Source of the DNA: Gemmatimonadota bacterium
GTDB lineage: Bacteria; Gemmatimonadota; Gemmatimonadetes; Longimicrobiales; Gaopeijiaceae
Length of the DNA stretch: 64,000 bases
Direction of reading: 5' to 3'
NCBI GenBank assembly: GCA_041390125.1
Contig: JAWKQN010000020.1
Location: forward strand, 20,395-84,394
The position numbers were made by a program, and so were the translations under genes. Position 1 is the first letter of the stretch, and each line of letters begins with the position of its first letter. Below, piece by piece: positions 8,561-17,450 of the stretch. The notes beneath the pieces were generated by a model, which saw nothing but the letters and a program-made list of their open reading frames with translations, did not search any database and was not told where the DNA came from.

Positions 8561-8869
8561 GTGGAGCACCGTTCGGCGGAGATCGGGTATTCGGTAGCCC
8601 GCTCGCACTGGGGTCAGGGGATCTGCAGCGAGGCGGCGCGAGCTGTGATCGATGCGGCCTTCGCCACCCGTCCGGATCTGAACCGCCTCCACGCGCGGGC
8701 GGACGCGGACCACCGGGGCTCGCAGCGCGCCATGGAGAAGGTCGGGATGGCTCGCGAGGCCCTGTTGCGTCAGAACCGGGTGGAGCGGGGCGAGATCTTC
8801 AGTGAAGCCATCTACTCCATCCTGCGGACCGAATGGGACGCGGCGCGGGCGCGGAAGGAGATGGACTGA
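8561..8869 (+). pseudogene. GNAT acetyltransferase, N-terminally truncated
   Basis: The frame from GTG 8561 encodes the back half of a GNAT fold of the RimJ/RimL type: AEIGYSVARSHWGQGICSEA (acetyl-CoA pyrophosphate loop), then HARADADHRGSQRAMEKVGM and the closing EIFSEAIYSILRTEW. The first strands and helices (normally about 70 residues) are missing. Upstream bases carry no GNAT sequence in this frame, and an ATG at 8502 opens a different frame that soon ends. A 5-prime deletion or a small frameshift would both explain this. It may still make a stable fragment but is probably inactive. Confidence 0.55.
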
Positions 8870-9029
8870 GCCAGGCCGTGATGGGTCCCGCCCATCGTGG
8901 AACCGCTTGCTTCCCGCGCGCGGGAGTCCCTACGTTCGCTGCCCGACCCACCCCACCGGGGACCGCCGCGGAGGGGCGCGACCACGCGCCGCGCTTCGCG
9001 GTCCCCGAGCCTACGCCGACCCGACGCCC

Positions 9030-9602
9030 ATGGCCAAGAAGAGCGATCGAGCATCCCTGAAGCCGGCCGTCCGGGACGAGCTCCTCCGCACGCTCCGGAC
9101 CCGCTTCGAGGCGAACGAGGGGCGACATCGGGGCATCCGGTGGTCGGACGTGGAAGAGCGGCTGGAGGATCGACCGGACGCGCTCTGGACGCTCCACGAG
9201 ATGGAGCGGAGCGGGGGCGAGCCGGACGTGATCGGCCGGGAGAAGAAGGGTGGCGCGATCCTGTTTGCCGACTGTGCCAAGCAGAGCCCCGCGGGTCGGC
9301 GCAGCCTCTGCTACGACCAGGAGGCGCTGGACGCACGCAAGAAGAACAAGCCGGACGGGAGCGCGCTGGAACGCGCACAGGCCATGGGGGCCACGCTCCT
9401 CGACGAGGACCAGTACCGCCGGCTGCAGGAGCTGGAGGAGCTGGACACGACGACCTCCAGCTGGCTGCTGACGCCCGCCGACGTTCGCGAGCGGGGTGGT
9501 GCCATCTTCGGGGACTGTCGCTACGGTCGGGTCTTCATCTATCACAACGGTGCCGAATCCTACTACGCCGCGCGCGGCTTCCGCTGCCTGCTGGAGGTCT
9601 AG
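9030..9602 (+). CDS. DUF4256 domain protein
   Basis: A 190-residue cytosolic protein that is a full-length DUF4256 member. The signature blocks are LRTRFEANEGRHRGIRW, ALWTLHEMERSGGEPDVIG, FADCAKQSPAGRRSLCYD and RGGAIFGDCRYGRVFIYHNGAESYYAARGFR. The function is unknown in all members. The ATG at 9030 starts the conserved lysine-rich N-terminus. It is followed nine bases later by the cyclase gene in the same direction, so the two may be co-transcribed. Confidence 0.85.
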   Translation: MAKKSDRASLKPAVRDELLRTLRTRFEANEGRHRGIRWSDVEERLEDRPDALWTLHEMERSGGEPDVIGREKKGGAILFADCAKQSPAGRRSLCYDQEALDARKKNKPDGSALERAQAMGATLLDEDQYRRLQELEELDTTTSSWLLTPADVRERGGAIFGDCRYGRVFIYHNGAESYYAARGFRCLLEV

Positions 9603-9611
9603 GGGCCCCAG

Positions 9612-10718
9612 GTGACGTGGCTCGGCCTTTCCCCCAAGGCCCAGCGCAACGCGCTGCGCATCCTCCCCTTCGGTGTGATCTGGTTGCTGACGTCGCAGGT
9701 CTTCCTGATCTCCGACTACGCATCGGCCGGGGGCTTCACCAACGTCCCGGACACCGCCATCACGGTCGATCCGGCCATCTACGTCTTCGCCACCCTGGCG
9801 GTCACCGCCGTCGGTCTCTTGGTGGGCGCCGTGGAGCTGCTCTTCCTGGACCGCCGCTTCGCCGACCGTAGCCTCGGGGCCAAGCTCGTGGGAAAGACCC
9901 TGTTCTACGGTCTCTTCCTGGCCCTGGTCGTGCTGGTCACGTTCCCGGTGGCTGCCGCGCTGGAGATGGACACCGCGCTCACCGACCCACGGGTCTGGGA
10001 GCGACTCCATGGCTTCGCGTTCAGCCTGACCAGCCTGGGCACGGCCGTGCAACTCACGGCGTCGCTGGTTGCGTCCCTCTTCTATGCCGAGATCAGCGAG
10101 CACCTGGGGCCGCACGTGCTCACCAACTTCCTCACCGGACGGTACCACACTCCGCGGGAGGAGCGACGGATCTTCCTCTTCTCCGACATGACGTCCTCCA
10201 CGCAGATCGCGGAGCGGCTGGGCCACGCCCGCTACTTCGAGCTGCTCCGGTCCTACTACGACGTGTTCTCCGATGCCGTGATCGACCACGGTGGCCAGGT
10301 CTACCAGTACATCGGAGACGAGGTGGTGGTCTCCTGGCCCGAAGACGCGGGGCTGCGCGACGGCGCCTGCATCCGCTGCGTCCTGCAGATGAAGCAGGAC
10401 CTGCGACGTCGAGCCCCGGAGTTCGAGGCTCGCTTCGGCGTGGCGCCCGACTTCCGCGCGGCCCTGCAAGTGGGACCGGTCACCACAGGCGAGATCGGTG
10501 CGCTCAAGAAGGAGATCGTCTTCACCGGTGACGTCCTCAATCAGACCGCACGCATCCGCGGGCAGTGTGCCATCCAGGGCTTCGACGTGCTGGTGGGTGG
10601 CGCGCTCGCGCTGGCCGTGTCCCCGCTCCAAGGTGTGACGCTCCACGCCCTGGGCGACCACCTCTTGCGCGGAAAGGAGCGCCGGGTCGAGCTGTTCGGT
10701 GTGGAGCCCGCTCCCTAG
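9612..10718 (+). CDS. Membrane adenylate/guanylate cyclase (class III)
   Basis: A 368-residue protein with four hydrophobic spans (about 15-36, 55-78, 97-117, 140-158) joined directly, without a HAMP helix pair, to a class III cyclase domain from about residue 185. Both metal-binding aspartates are present (FLFSDMTSST, D192; YIGDEVVVSW, D236). FTGDVLNQTARI carries the transition-state Asn and Arg. The Lys-Lys just before it and the Asp in TGD fit adenylate rather than guanylate specificity, although this is inference. The product would be cAMP in response to an unknown membrane signal. Its stop shares a CTAG with the stop of the convergent gene. Confidence 0.85.
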   Translation: MTWLGLSPKAQRNALRILPFGVIWLLTSQVFLISDYASAGGFTNVPDTAITVDPAIYVFATLAVTAVGLLVGAVELLFLDRRFADRSLGAKLVGKTLFYGLFLALVVLVTFPVAAALEMDTALTDPRVWERLHGFAFSLTSLGTAVQLTASLVASLFYAEISEHLGPHVLTNFLTGRYHTPREERRIFLFSDMTSSTQIAERLGHARYFELLRSYYDVFSDAVIDHGGQVYQYIGDEVVVSWPEDAGLRDGACIRCVLQMKQDLRRRAPEFEARFGVAPDFRAALQVGPVTTGEIGALKKEIVFTGDVLNQTARIRGQCAIQGFDVLVGGALALAVSPLQGVTLHALGDHLLRGKERRVELFGVEPAP

Positions 10719-13700
10719 AAGGGTGCGGCGCCCGGGTCTACGCCGGCGCTGGCAGGGACGTCCTCGTCCTCCTCCTCGCCTTCGGCAGGGAACTCCGGCA
10801 GGACGGAGTCCTCCTGCAGGATCACGAAGCTCGTGGGCAGGCGGACCTCCCAGGAGTCCCCGACCTGCACCGGGGGATCGAGCTGCACCTGGGTCTCCAC
10901 GTCCGCGTAGCTCTCGAGCATGTCCGCGCTCTGGAAGAGAGGCAGGTAGCCTCCGCCCCAGACGAGGCCGGTCTTGAGGAAATAGTGCACGGCGCGTTCG
11001 AAGCCGGGACGGACCGGGAGGACGACCCGGGCCTGGCCGGCGCGTAGGAAGGCTTCGAAGATCGGGTCCGCACTCCCGCCTTCCAGCAGCTCACGCCAGC
11101 GGCTCTCCGCGGTCCAGTAGTACGGATAGAACGTGGAGGTCACGTTCTCCCACTCGAATGCCTCCTCGAAGAAGGTCGCCACCGTGCCGTTGGCGAGCGG
11201 GGAGCGCCAATCCGTCCAATACGGTTGGATGTCATCCTCGTCGTGGTAGATGGTGACGTCCCCGTCCGCGGAGACGGAAAGGGACCAGTAGCCCGCGGCC
11301 GTACCCTTGGTCAGGATGTCGATGGATCCGCGCTTGATCTCCTCCAGCTCGATGGCGCGGTACTGGGAGTCCCGCAGCTGATAGGTCCGCTCCTCGAGCT
11401 CGGCCTGGACCTTGGATTCCGCGACTGCCTTGGCTTCGTCGTACTCCCGCTTCTTCCGCTCGTACCCCTGCAGCACCGCCGCGTAGATGCGCTGCTTCCA
11501 GGCGTCGCGGGCCTCGTCCCGCAGGAATGCGGTGTAGATGACGGTGAAGTTGACGATGCCCTCGAAGTCCGCGGCGAACTGGATCGGGATCGCCGGCGTC
11601 ACGTTCCCCGTGAACAGCTCACCGTCGGCGATGTCCTCCGTCGTATTGAAGTTCGTGGTGATGGTTCGGTTGTCTTCGGGCCCTTCCGCATAGAAGTAGA
11701 AGGACTTGTTGGCCACCAGCACCGTCAGCACGTTGAACTTGTTGGCCTTGGTGCCGAGCTTGAGGACGTCGGAGTACCATCCGAATCCTCCACTGGCGCC
11801 CTTGGGAGCCCAGACCCCCACCCTCTCCAACCGGTAGTCCGGGTCCAGCGCCAGGCTCGTGTCCGACCACACGTAGCTGAGCTCGTTCACCTCGTCGGAG
11901 TGGTCCGTCACCTTGTCTGCCGTGTCCGCCTCCGGGTAGACCACCGTCTTGGCGCCCGTGATCTTCTCGAGCGGAGGAGCCGAGACGTCCGTCACGTCGT
12001 ACACGGCCGCCAGTCGGGCGTAGTTGTCCTCGGTGACGTCGAGGAAGCTCTGGAATCCATTGGGGCCCGGCGCGCCCAGCGGGGTGAAGCTCGTCTTGTG
12101 GAGCTGGGACGGGTGGACCGGCTCCTCGAGCTCCACCGCCCCGTCCAGCTCGGACTTGGTCATCAGCCCCCGGAAGAACGCCGCGGGCTCGGGCACGGAC
12201 AGGTCGAGCATCAGCCGCCGGCCGTAGTTCATCGTGCGCGCTTCGTAGATCTTGTCCACCCACCGGTAGATGCCCACCACGTGTGCATCGCTCGCACGGT
12301 TGTCGAACCCATGCAGGGCCGTCTTCTGGTTCTCCGTGAACAAGGTGAGGGAGCTGCTCTGCTTGATGGCGCTGCGTACCCGCTCGGTCGCCTCCTCCGT
12401 CACCTGACGGGCGAACTCCTGCGACGTCGACTCACTGGACGACTTCGAGCTCGAGAAGGACGCGTTGGCGGTCGCGCTCACCTGCATGGGACCGAACTTG
12501 CCGGACGCGCTCACACCCGCGCTCAGCGAGATGCTCTGACTCGCCGCCTTCTGTGCCTCCGACGCGAGCGAAAAGCGCTCGTCGACGGTCCGGCTCTCCG
12601 TGGTCTCGCGCTCCTCCTCCGTCTCCGTGCTCGATGTCTGGGTCGTCCGGGACGTCGTCCGGGAGCTGCGCTCCTTCTGCTCGCGGGCCATGACGTTCTC
12701 GATGTCGGCGATCTCCCCCAGCTCGTAGCGCCGGAGCTCCTGCTCCACCAGGAGGAGGTCCCCGACGACGGGCGGCCGGATCTCTCCCACCTCGAGCGGC
12801 ACGTCGAAACGACCGCGGAGCGGGCCCCCGACGGACTGCGCGGCGAGCGTCCCGCTCGCAGCCGCACCGGGCGCCGCCAGGGCCGTGGAAGCGGAGCCGC
12901 GGGCCGGGGCGCGACGTCCCGCCGGCCGTGCGGGCGCCGCGCGTCGGTTCTCCGCCACCATCCTCCGGGCATAGCGCCGACGATCGGTGTTCAGGCCCTC
13001 GAGCAGGTCGTCCACCGAAGCCTCGGCCATGTCGTAGCGGACCAGGGCAGGGTGCTCCTTCAGGCGCTCGGCTGCCGGCCCCGACAGGCGCGTCGAGCCG
13101 CTGCTCGCGTCGACGTCACCCCGCTCCAGCGCGTCCGTGACCCGGGCGAAGGCGTCGTCCACGTCCGCCAGCCTCGCCGCCGCCGTACGCGGGGCGGTCG
13201 CGTCGCCCTGGGGCCCGCCGATCCTGGGCGCGGGCGGCGGTCCGGCGCGCTCGAGCGAACCCGGGGCGGGTTGCGGGCGCGGAAGGTGGCCCGGCTCGTC
13301 CGGGTCCGACGTCACCCGGGCCGCGCGCTGGTCCACGATCAGCTCGTACTCGTCGAAGGCTCCGCCCGTCCACGCCTCGTCGCCGCGCAGCGTCACGACC
13401 CAGAGCAGGCGGAACAGGTGCAGGACGCGGATCCCGTCCGCGAGATGGTTGGTCCGTGTGTAGATCGCCGATCCTCGCACGATCTCGGCGTAGAGGCTGT
13501 CCCAGAGCCGACCGTTCAGGTCGATGATGTCCTTGATCAACGCCTGGGGCGGTCGGCTCTGGAGAAGCGGCCCGAGGCCGGGAAGCTCCGCCTGGATGGT
13601 GGCCGCCAGGTCCGCGAGGTCCACGCCCGGGAGCAGGTGGGTGCGGAGCACGTCTGCGGCCCGGTCGCTGCCCAGGATCAGGGGATCATCGGGCGCGAGA

Positions 13701-13897
13701 TGACGGGCGCTCGCGCGGAAACGCTCGGCGTTGCCCAGACGTTGCTCGAAGGGCTCGGGACCGAGGGTCTGGTCGAGCACGGAGCCCGGCCCGTTCGGGC
13801 GAGGATCGCGGATCAGTCGGCCTTCGATGCGGTGGGACAGCAAGCGCTCCGTCCGTCGCAGCGTGAAGAAGCGAAACAGCTCCTGGTTCGTGCTCAT
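10715..13897 (-). CDS. Large protein of unknown function (1,060 aa), second gene of a two-gene operon
   Basis: No signal peptide is visible. In order: a helical N-terminus (MSTNQELFRFFTLRRTERLL); a Pro-rich linker at about 200-240; an Arg/Ala/Pro stretch at about 311-335; a Ser/Thr/Glu/Arg-rich segment at 408-438; a strand-turn-strand stretch of alternating small and polar residues (about 454-486, with a GPM turn); a conserved-looking block AHVVGIYRWVDKIYEARTMN (538-557); a charged coiled-coil at about 793-860; and a C-terminal region with EAFEWENVTSTFYPYYW and ARVVLPVRPGFERAVHY. The tail is acidic. I recall similar uncharacterised proteins in other phyla but no assigned function. ATG 13895-13897 overlaps the upstream stop as ATGA, so it is translationally coupled to the 699-residue protein. 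Confidence 0.75.
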   Translation of the reverse strand: MSTNQELFRFFTLRRTERLLSHRIEGRLIRDPRPNGPGSVLDQTLGPEPFEQRLGNAERFRASARHLAPDDPLILGSDRAADVLRTHLLPGVDLADLAATIQAELPGLGPLLQSRPPQALIKDIIDLNGRLWDSLYAEIVRGSAIYTRTNHLADGIRVLHLFRLLWVVTLRGDEAWTGGAFDEYELIVDQRAARVTSDPDEPGHLPRPQPAPGSLERAGPPPAPRIGGPQGDATAPRTAAARLADVDDAFARVTDALERGDVDASSGSTRLSGPAAERLKEHPALVRYDMAEASVDDLLEGLNTDRRRYARRMVAENRRAAPARPAGRRAPARGSASTALAAPGAAASGTLAAQSVGGPLRGRFDVPLEVGEIRPPVVGDLLLVEQELRRYELGEIADIENVMAREQKERSSRTTSRTTQTSSTETEEERETTESRTVDERFSLASEAQKAASQSISLSAGVSASGKFGPMQVSATANASFSSSKSSSESTSQEFARQVTEEATERVRSAIKQSSSLTLFTENQKTALHGFDNRASDAHVVGIYRWVDKIYEARTMNYGRRLMLDLSVPEPAAFFRGLMTKSELDGAVELEEPVHPSQLHKTSFTPLGAPGPNGFQSFLDVTEDNYARLAAVYDVTDVSAPPLEKITGAKTVVYPEADTADKVTDHSDEVNELSYVWSDTSLALDPDYRLERVGVWAPKGASGGFGWYSDVLKLGTKANKFNVLTVLVANKSFYFYAEGPEDNRTITTNFNTTEDIADGELFTGNVTPAIPIQFAADFEGIVNFTVIYTAFLRDEARDAWKQRIYAAVLQGYERKKREYDEAKAVAESKVQAELEERTYQLRDSQYRAIELEEIKRGSIDILTKGTAAGYWSLSVSADGDVTIYHDEDDIQPYWTDWRSPLANGTVATFFEEAFEWENVTSTFYPYYWTAESRWRELLEGGSADPIFEAFLRAGQARVVLPVRPGFERAVHYFLKTGLVWGGGYLPLFQSADMLESYADVETQVQLDPPVQVGDSWEVRLPTSFVILQEDSVLPEFPAEGEEEDEDVPASAGVDPGAAPF

Positions 13898-15993
13898 GGC
13901 GTGCTCCCGGGGTCGTCTTTGAAGTGCCAGGAATGGCCCGCGTGCTGCGTGGGCGTGAGGATGGAGGAGGGCGCGTTCTGCACGTACTCGTCGACGCGTC
14001 GAATGCGCTCTCCGTACTCGGTCTCCACCCAGCGTCCGAGGTCCCCCAGGTCGGGGTCCTCGAAGCCTTCGAGTTGGGCCCGGATCCCGGCGATGTCGTG
14101 GAGGTTCTCGTCGAGGATCGCGAGGGCCTGCTCCGGTGCGAGCACGCGGCGTTCGATGGTGATGCTTCCGCTGGTGACCGCGTGCAGCTCCGCCAGGATC
14201 TCCGTGTCCCGCAGGACGGCTTCGAGGTTGACCAGAGCGGCATGCGCGCGTTCCAGGTCGAGCGCGCCGCTCTCCTCCAGCATCGCCCGCACCAGCGACT
14301 TCTCCGCCGGCGTCGGCTCCGGCCCCGCGACGTCCTCCTCCGGGACGGGACTCAAGCGGGGATCGACCACGAACACATCTCCGACCGCGACGCCGGAGAG
14401 ACCGAACAGACCGAAGCCCGTGCGTTGGGACCGTGTCTCGAGGAAGTCCTCGAGGGCGATGATCACGCAGGCGCGCATCAGGTTGATGCGGCGCTCCCGG
14501 GTGGGATTGGCGGCCCACCCCCAGCGCGTGGTCTCCGGCAGGGAGAGCGCGTGGCTCAACGCGCCTTCGTGGTAGGGGAAGGGGACCAGGCCCGGACGTT
14601 CGCGCAGGTAGTACTTGGCGAAGCGCTCGAACAGGTAGTGCGCCAGGAAGGGCGTGAGCTTGGAGAGACCCGGATAGGGGCGACCCTCCAGCCATGTCTG
14701 CGGGACGTTGTTGATGGCCCCGCCGCGCGCTTCCTCGATGAGATAGCCCTTGAACACGTCCCCCAGGTCGTACGCCGTGTTGCCGGACATGACGTCGCTT
14801 TGCGTGGTTCCGATCTCCAGGGCACCGATCCGCTTGAGCCAGAGCGCCCAGAGGGGCACCTCGAAGCCGACGATCAGGCTGTCCTGGACCGTCTTGCGGG
14901 TGACGTCGACAGCGTCCGCCCGGTTGCCTGCCGCGAGGACGGCGAGCATCCCATCCACGAGGTCGGGGTCCTCGGTGAGGATGTTGTCATCCGCGTAGCG
15001 TATCCACGTCCGGAAGGACGAGTACTCGTATCGGACCTGTCTCCGCAGTTGGCGAAGCTGCCGCAGTGCCTCCGCCAGGGCGCTCGTGGTGGTGAAGGGA
15101 GGGGCCCCAGAGCTCGAGCCACCGGCGTCCGTGACATGCTCCTGGAAGGCCGTGGCCACGTTCTCGGACACACGGCCTACGGTCACCTGTACGACAGGAC
15201 TCGTGCCTGCGTAGTCGGCCATCTTCTTCCACTTGCCACGGACGTCGACGAACTGCTGCTGCACCGAGTCCTTCACGGCGTCCGCGTACTCGGAGGACCG
15301 CACCATCGCGACGAGGTCGTCCGCCTGCCGCTCCTGTCCCACCAGGGCCTCGATCTGGGGACGGAGGCGCTCCTCCTGCTTTCGCACCATCTCGTCGTAC
15401 TTCAAGCGACTGGGAGGGGCGAACATCCCCAGGTCCAGGTCGGTCAGCCCCAGGTCGCCGGCCCGCGTCCTGCCTTCCTGCAGGTTGGCGAAGGCACGAT
15501 CCATGACCAGGAGCTGCTCCATCCCGGCGCGCTTGTCGCGCAGCGCGTCGCGGAAGGCCTGCGCCTTGAGCGTCGCGCGCGCGTGGGCACCGAAGGCCAG
15601 CGCGGACACGAGACCCGTGGCGGCGCCTGCGATCACCGTCGGGGCGACGACCACGGCGACCTCGACCGCCAACATGAGCGCCAGGTCGATCAGGAAGTCG
15701 CTGACGGTCTGGCTCGCTCCGCCCTCGATCGCGTCCAGGCGGTCTTCGATGGTGGCCAGCCGGACATCCTGCATGTTCTGGGCGGCCAGGGTCGCGCACT
15801 CGGCAATGAAGTCGTAGAGCTCGAGCTCGGCCTGCTCCATCTGGTCGATGCGCCGTTCGAAGAACTCCCGGAGCATCGGGATCTGGCGGCCGGCCGGAGC
15901 GGCATCGATGGCCGCGAGCACCAGCCGGAAGTGCTCGCGCGCGTCGGCGATCAGACGCTGGTCGGCGCTCTCCTGGGAATCGGGGGGCGGCAT
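13894..15993 (-). CDS. Protein of unknown function with hydrophobic hairpin (699 aa), first gene of the operon
   Basis: The start at 15991-15993 follows GAGGTG on its strand. Residues 1-95 are helical and charged (REFFERRIDQMEQAELELYD). Residues 98-136 are one long hydrophobic stretch (DFLIDLALMLAVEVAVVV, then APTVIAGAATGLVSALAF), enough for a two-helix membrane hairpin. Residues 140-270 are again helical and charged (KQEERLRPQIEALVGQERQA). The remainder is mixed, with no recognised motif and no signal peptide. The soluble-hairpin-soluble layout is reminiscent of helical membrane-inserting proteins, but that is inference. It is followed by the 1,060-residue gene with a 4-base ATGA overlap, so the two products are probably made in fixed ratio and act together. 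Confidence 0.75.
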   Translation of the reverse strand: MPPPDSQESADQRLIADAREHFRLVLAAIDAAPAGRQIPMLREFFERRIDQMEQAELELYDFIAECATLAAQNMQDVRLATIEDRLDAIEGGASQTVSDFLIDLALMLAVEVAVVVAPTVIAGAATGLVSALAFGAHARATLKAQAFRDALRDKRAGMEQLLVMDRAFANLQEGRTRAGDLGLTDLDLGMFAPPSRLKYDEMVRKQEERLRPQIEALVGQERQADDLVAMVRSSEYADAVKDSVQQQFVDVRGKWKKMADYAGTSPVVQVTVGRVSENVATAFQEHVTDAGGSSSGAPPFTTTSALAEALRQLRQLRRQVRYEYSSFRTWIRYADDNILTEDPDLVDGMLAVLAAGNRADAVDVTRKTVQDSLIVGFEVPLWALWLKRIGALEIGTTQSDVMSGNTAYDLGDVFKGYLIEEARGGAINNVPQTWLEGRPYPGLSKLTPFLAHYLFERFAKYYLRERPGLVPFPYHEGALSHALSLPETTRWGWAANPTRERRINLMRACVIIALEDFLETRSQRTGFGLFGLSGVAVGDVFVVDPRLSPVPEEDVAGPEPTPAEKSLVRAMLEESGALDLERAHAALVNLEAVLRDTEILAELHAVTSGSITIERRVLAPEQALAILDENLHDIAGIRAQLEGFEDPDLGDLGRWVETEYGERIRRVDEYVQNAPSSILTPTQHAGHSWHFKDDPGSTP

Positions 15994-16259
15994 GGGCGTC
16001 ACCTCGATGGAGTCCCTTGGGGGGGCTGGAGTCGATGGCGACGTTTGCGCGGAAGAGTGGACATCGCCGCTGCGGCGCTCAGCGCGCACGGCGTTGTCCG
16101 GCGTGCCGGCGGAGCCAGGACCCCGTATCCTGGAGGGGCGCGGGATCAGCCTCCGGGTTTCCGTCGGTCGGAACGGAGGCCTCCCCACCTCGGCGTGGCC
16201 ACGCGAACCGGCCGGTGCACGCAGCGGTGCGATGCGGACCCCACGAACCGGACGCCACC

Positions 16260-16676
16260 ATGCCCAGGAAGGTCCGCCCCCTCTCCGCCGACCTCGTGAT
16301 GCGCTTCCCCGGCGCGCAACGCCGGGATCCCGCCGTCGAGCACTGGCTGAACCTGCACGCCGACGTGCTCGGTGACCTGGCGCGGGAGTGGTTCGAGGTG
16401 GCGCGGGCCTGTGGGGACGACGTCCGCGAGCTCATCCACGACGGCCGCCCCACCGCGTGCGTGCACGACGCGGCGTTCGTCTATGTGGACGCGTACACGG
16501 CGCACGTCAACGTGGGCTTCTTCCGGGGAACCGACCTCCCCGATCCGGAGGGGCTCCTGCAGGGTACCGGGAGGTTCATGAAGCACGTGAAGCTCAAGCC
16601 GGATGAGGACGTGGACCGTGCGGCGCTGCGCGCCCTGATCCAGGCGGCCTACGCGGACATGCGCCGGCGGGTCTGA
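16260..16676 (+). CDS. DUF1801 domain protein
   Basis: A 138-residue protein with the DUF1801 (YdhG-like) core: ELIHDGRPTACVHDAAFVYV, then AHVNVGFFRGTDLPDPEGLL and GRFMKHVKLKPDEDVD. The fold resembles frataxin and the function is unknown. ATG 16260 is used; in-frame codons upstream look non-coding. A second, more divergent DUF1801 gene lies at 18699. Confidence 0.8.
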   Translation: MPRKVRPLSADLVMRFPGAQRRDPAVEHWLNLHADVLGDLAREWFEVARACGDDVRELIHDGRPTACVHDAAFVYVDAYTAHVNVGFFRGTDLPDPEGLLQGTGRFMKHVKLKPDEDVDRAALRALIQAAYADMRRRV

Positions 16677-16780
16677 CGGCCCTGCCCCCGGCGCGAAGCC
16701 GCCTCCCCGACGCCCGCCGGACCGGCACGCCCACCGCTCGGCCCAGCACGCCCACCTGCTCCCGACACCGGAGGCCTTCG

Positions 16781-17449
16781 ATGCCCGACCAGGATCTCTT
16801 CGCCCAGGTGGACGCCTACGTCGAAGGGCTGTACGGCGGGGACGATCCCGTGCTGGCCGCGGTGGAGGCCTCCCTGGTGGAGGCCGACATGCCGCCGATC
16901 AGCGTCTCGCCTGTCCACGGTCGCTTCCTGCACCTGCTGGTCCGGCTGCGGGGTGCGGCCCGGATCCTGGAGCTCGGCACGCTGGGCGGCTACAGCACCG
17001 TCTGGATGGCCCGCGCGCTTCCTCGTGGAGGCCGGTTGATCACCATCGAGTCCGACCCGAAGCACCAGACGGTGGCGCAGCGCAACCTCGACCGCGCGGG
17101 CGTGGCGCCGCTGGTGCAGATCCGCAGTGGACGCGCCCTGGACGTGTTGCCCCAGTTGCGGGACGAGGGCGTGGCCCCCTTCGACCTCATCTTCATCGAC
17201 GCGGACAAGGAGCCGCTGGCAGAGTACTTCCAGTGGGCGCTGCGGCTCTCTCGGCCCGGCACGCTGATCGTCACCGACAACGTGATCCGGGAGGGCCGCG
17301 TGCTGGATCCCGACCACGAGGATGCGGCGGTGCAGGGGGTGCGCCGCTTCAACGCAGCCCTGGCCCAGACGCCGGGGGTGACGTCCACCATCCTCCAGAC
17401 CGTAGGGCGCAAGAGTCACGACGGCATCGCGCTGGCGCTGGTGGAGTAG
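16781..17449 (+). CDS. O-methyltransferase (family 3, caffeoyl-CoA OMT-like)
   Basis: A 222-residue SAM-dependent enzyme. The diagnostic blocks are ILELGTLGGYSTVWMARAL (SAM loop, about residues 65-83), GRLITIESDPKHQTVAQRNL (acidic ribose ligand Glu), FDLIFIDADKEPLAEYFQWAL (metal-ligand Asp region) and LIVTDNVIREGRVLDPDHED (second metal site Asp-Asn). Bacterial members methylate catechol-like hydroxyls or are of unknown specificity. One base separates its stop from the start of the propeller lipoprotein gene. Confidence 0.9.
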   Translation: MPDQDLFAQVDAYVEGLYGGDDPVLAAVEASLVEADMPPISVSPVHGRFLHLLVRLRGAARILELGTLGGYSTVWMARALPRGGRLITIESDPKHQTVAQRNLDRAGVAPLVQIRSGRALDVLPQLRDEGVAPFDLIFIDADKEPLAEYFQWALRLSRPGTLIVTDNVIREGRVLDPDHEDAAVQGVRRFNAALAQTPGVTSTILQTVGRKSHDGIALALVE

Positions 17450-17450
17450 C

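Noticed and set aside
11225..16299. Two long plus-strand frames (about 1,100 and 790 codons) antisense to the unknown operon
   Set aside because: They are low-complexity, rich in Arg/Gly/Val/His, and lack motifs or start signals. The minus-strand frames have coupled starts, a ribosome site and normal residue composition.
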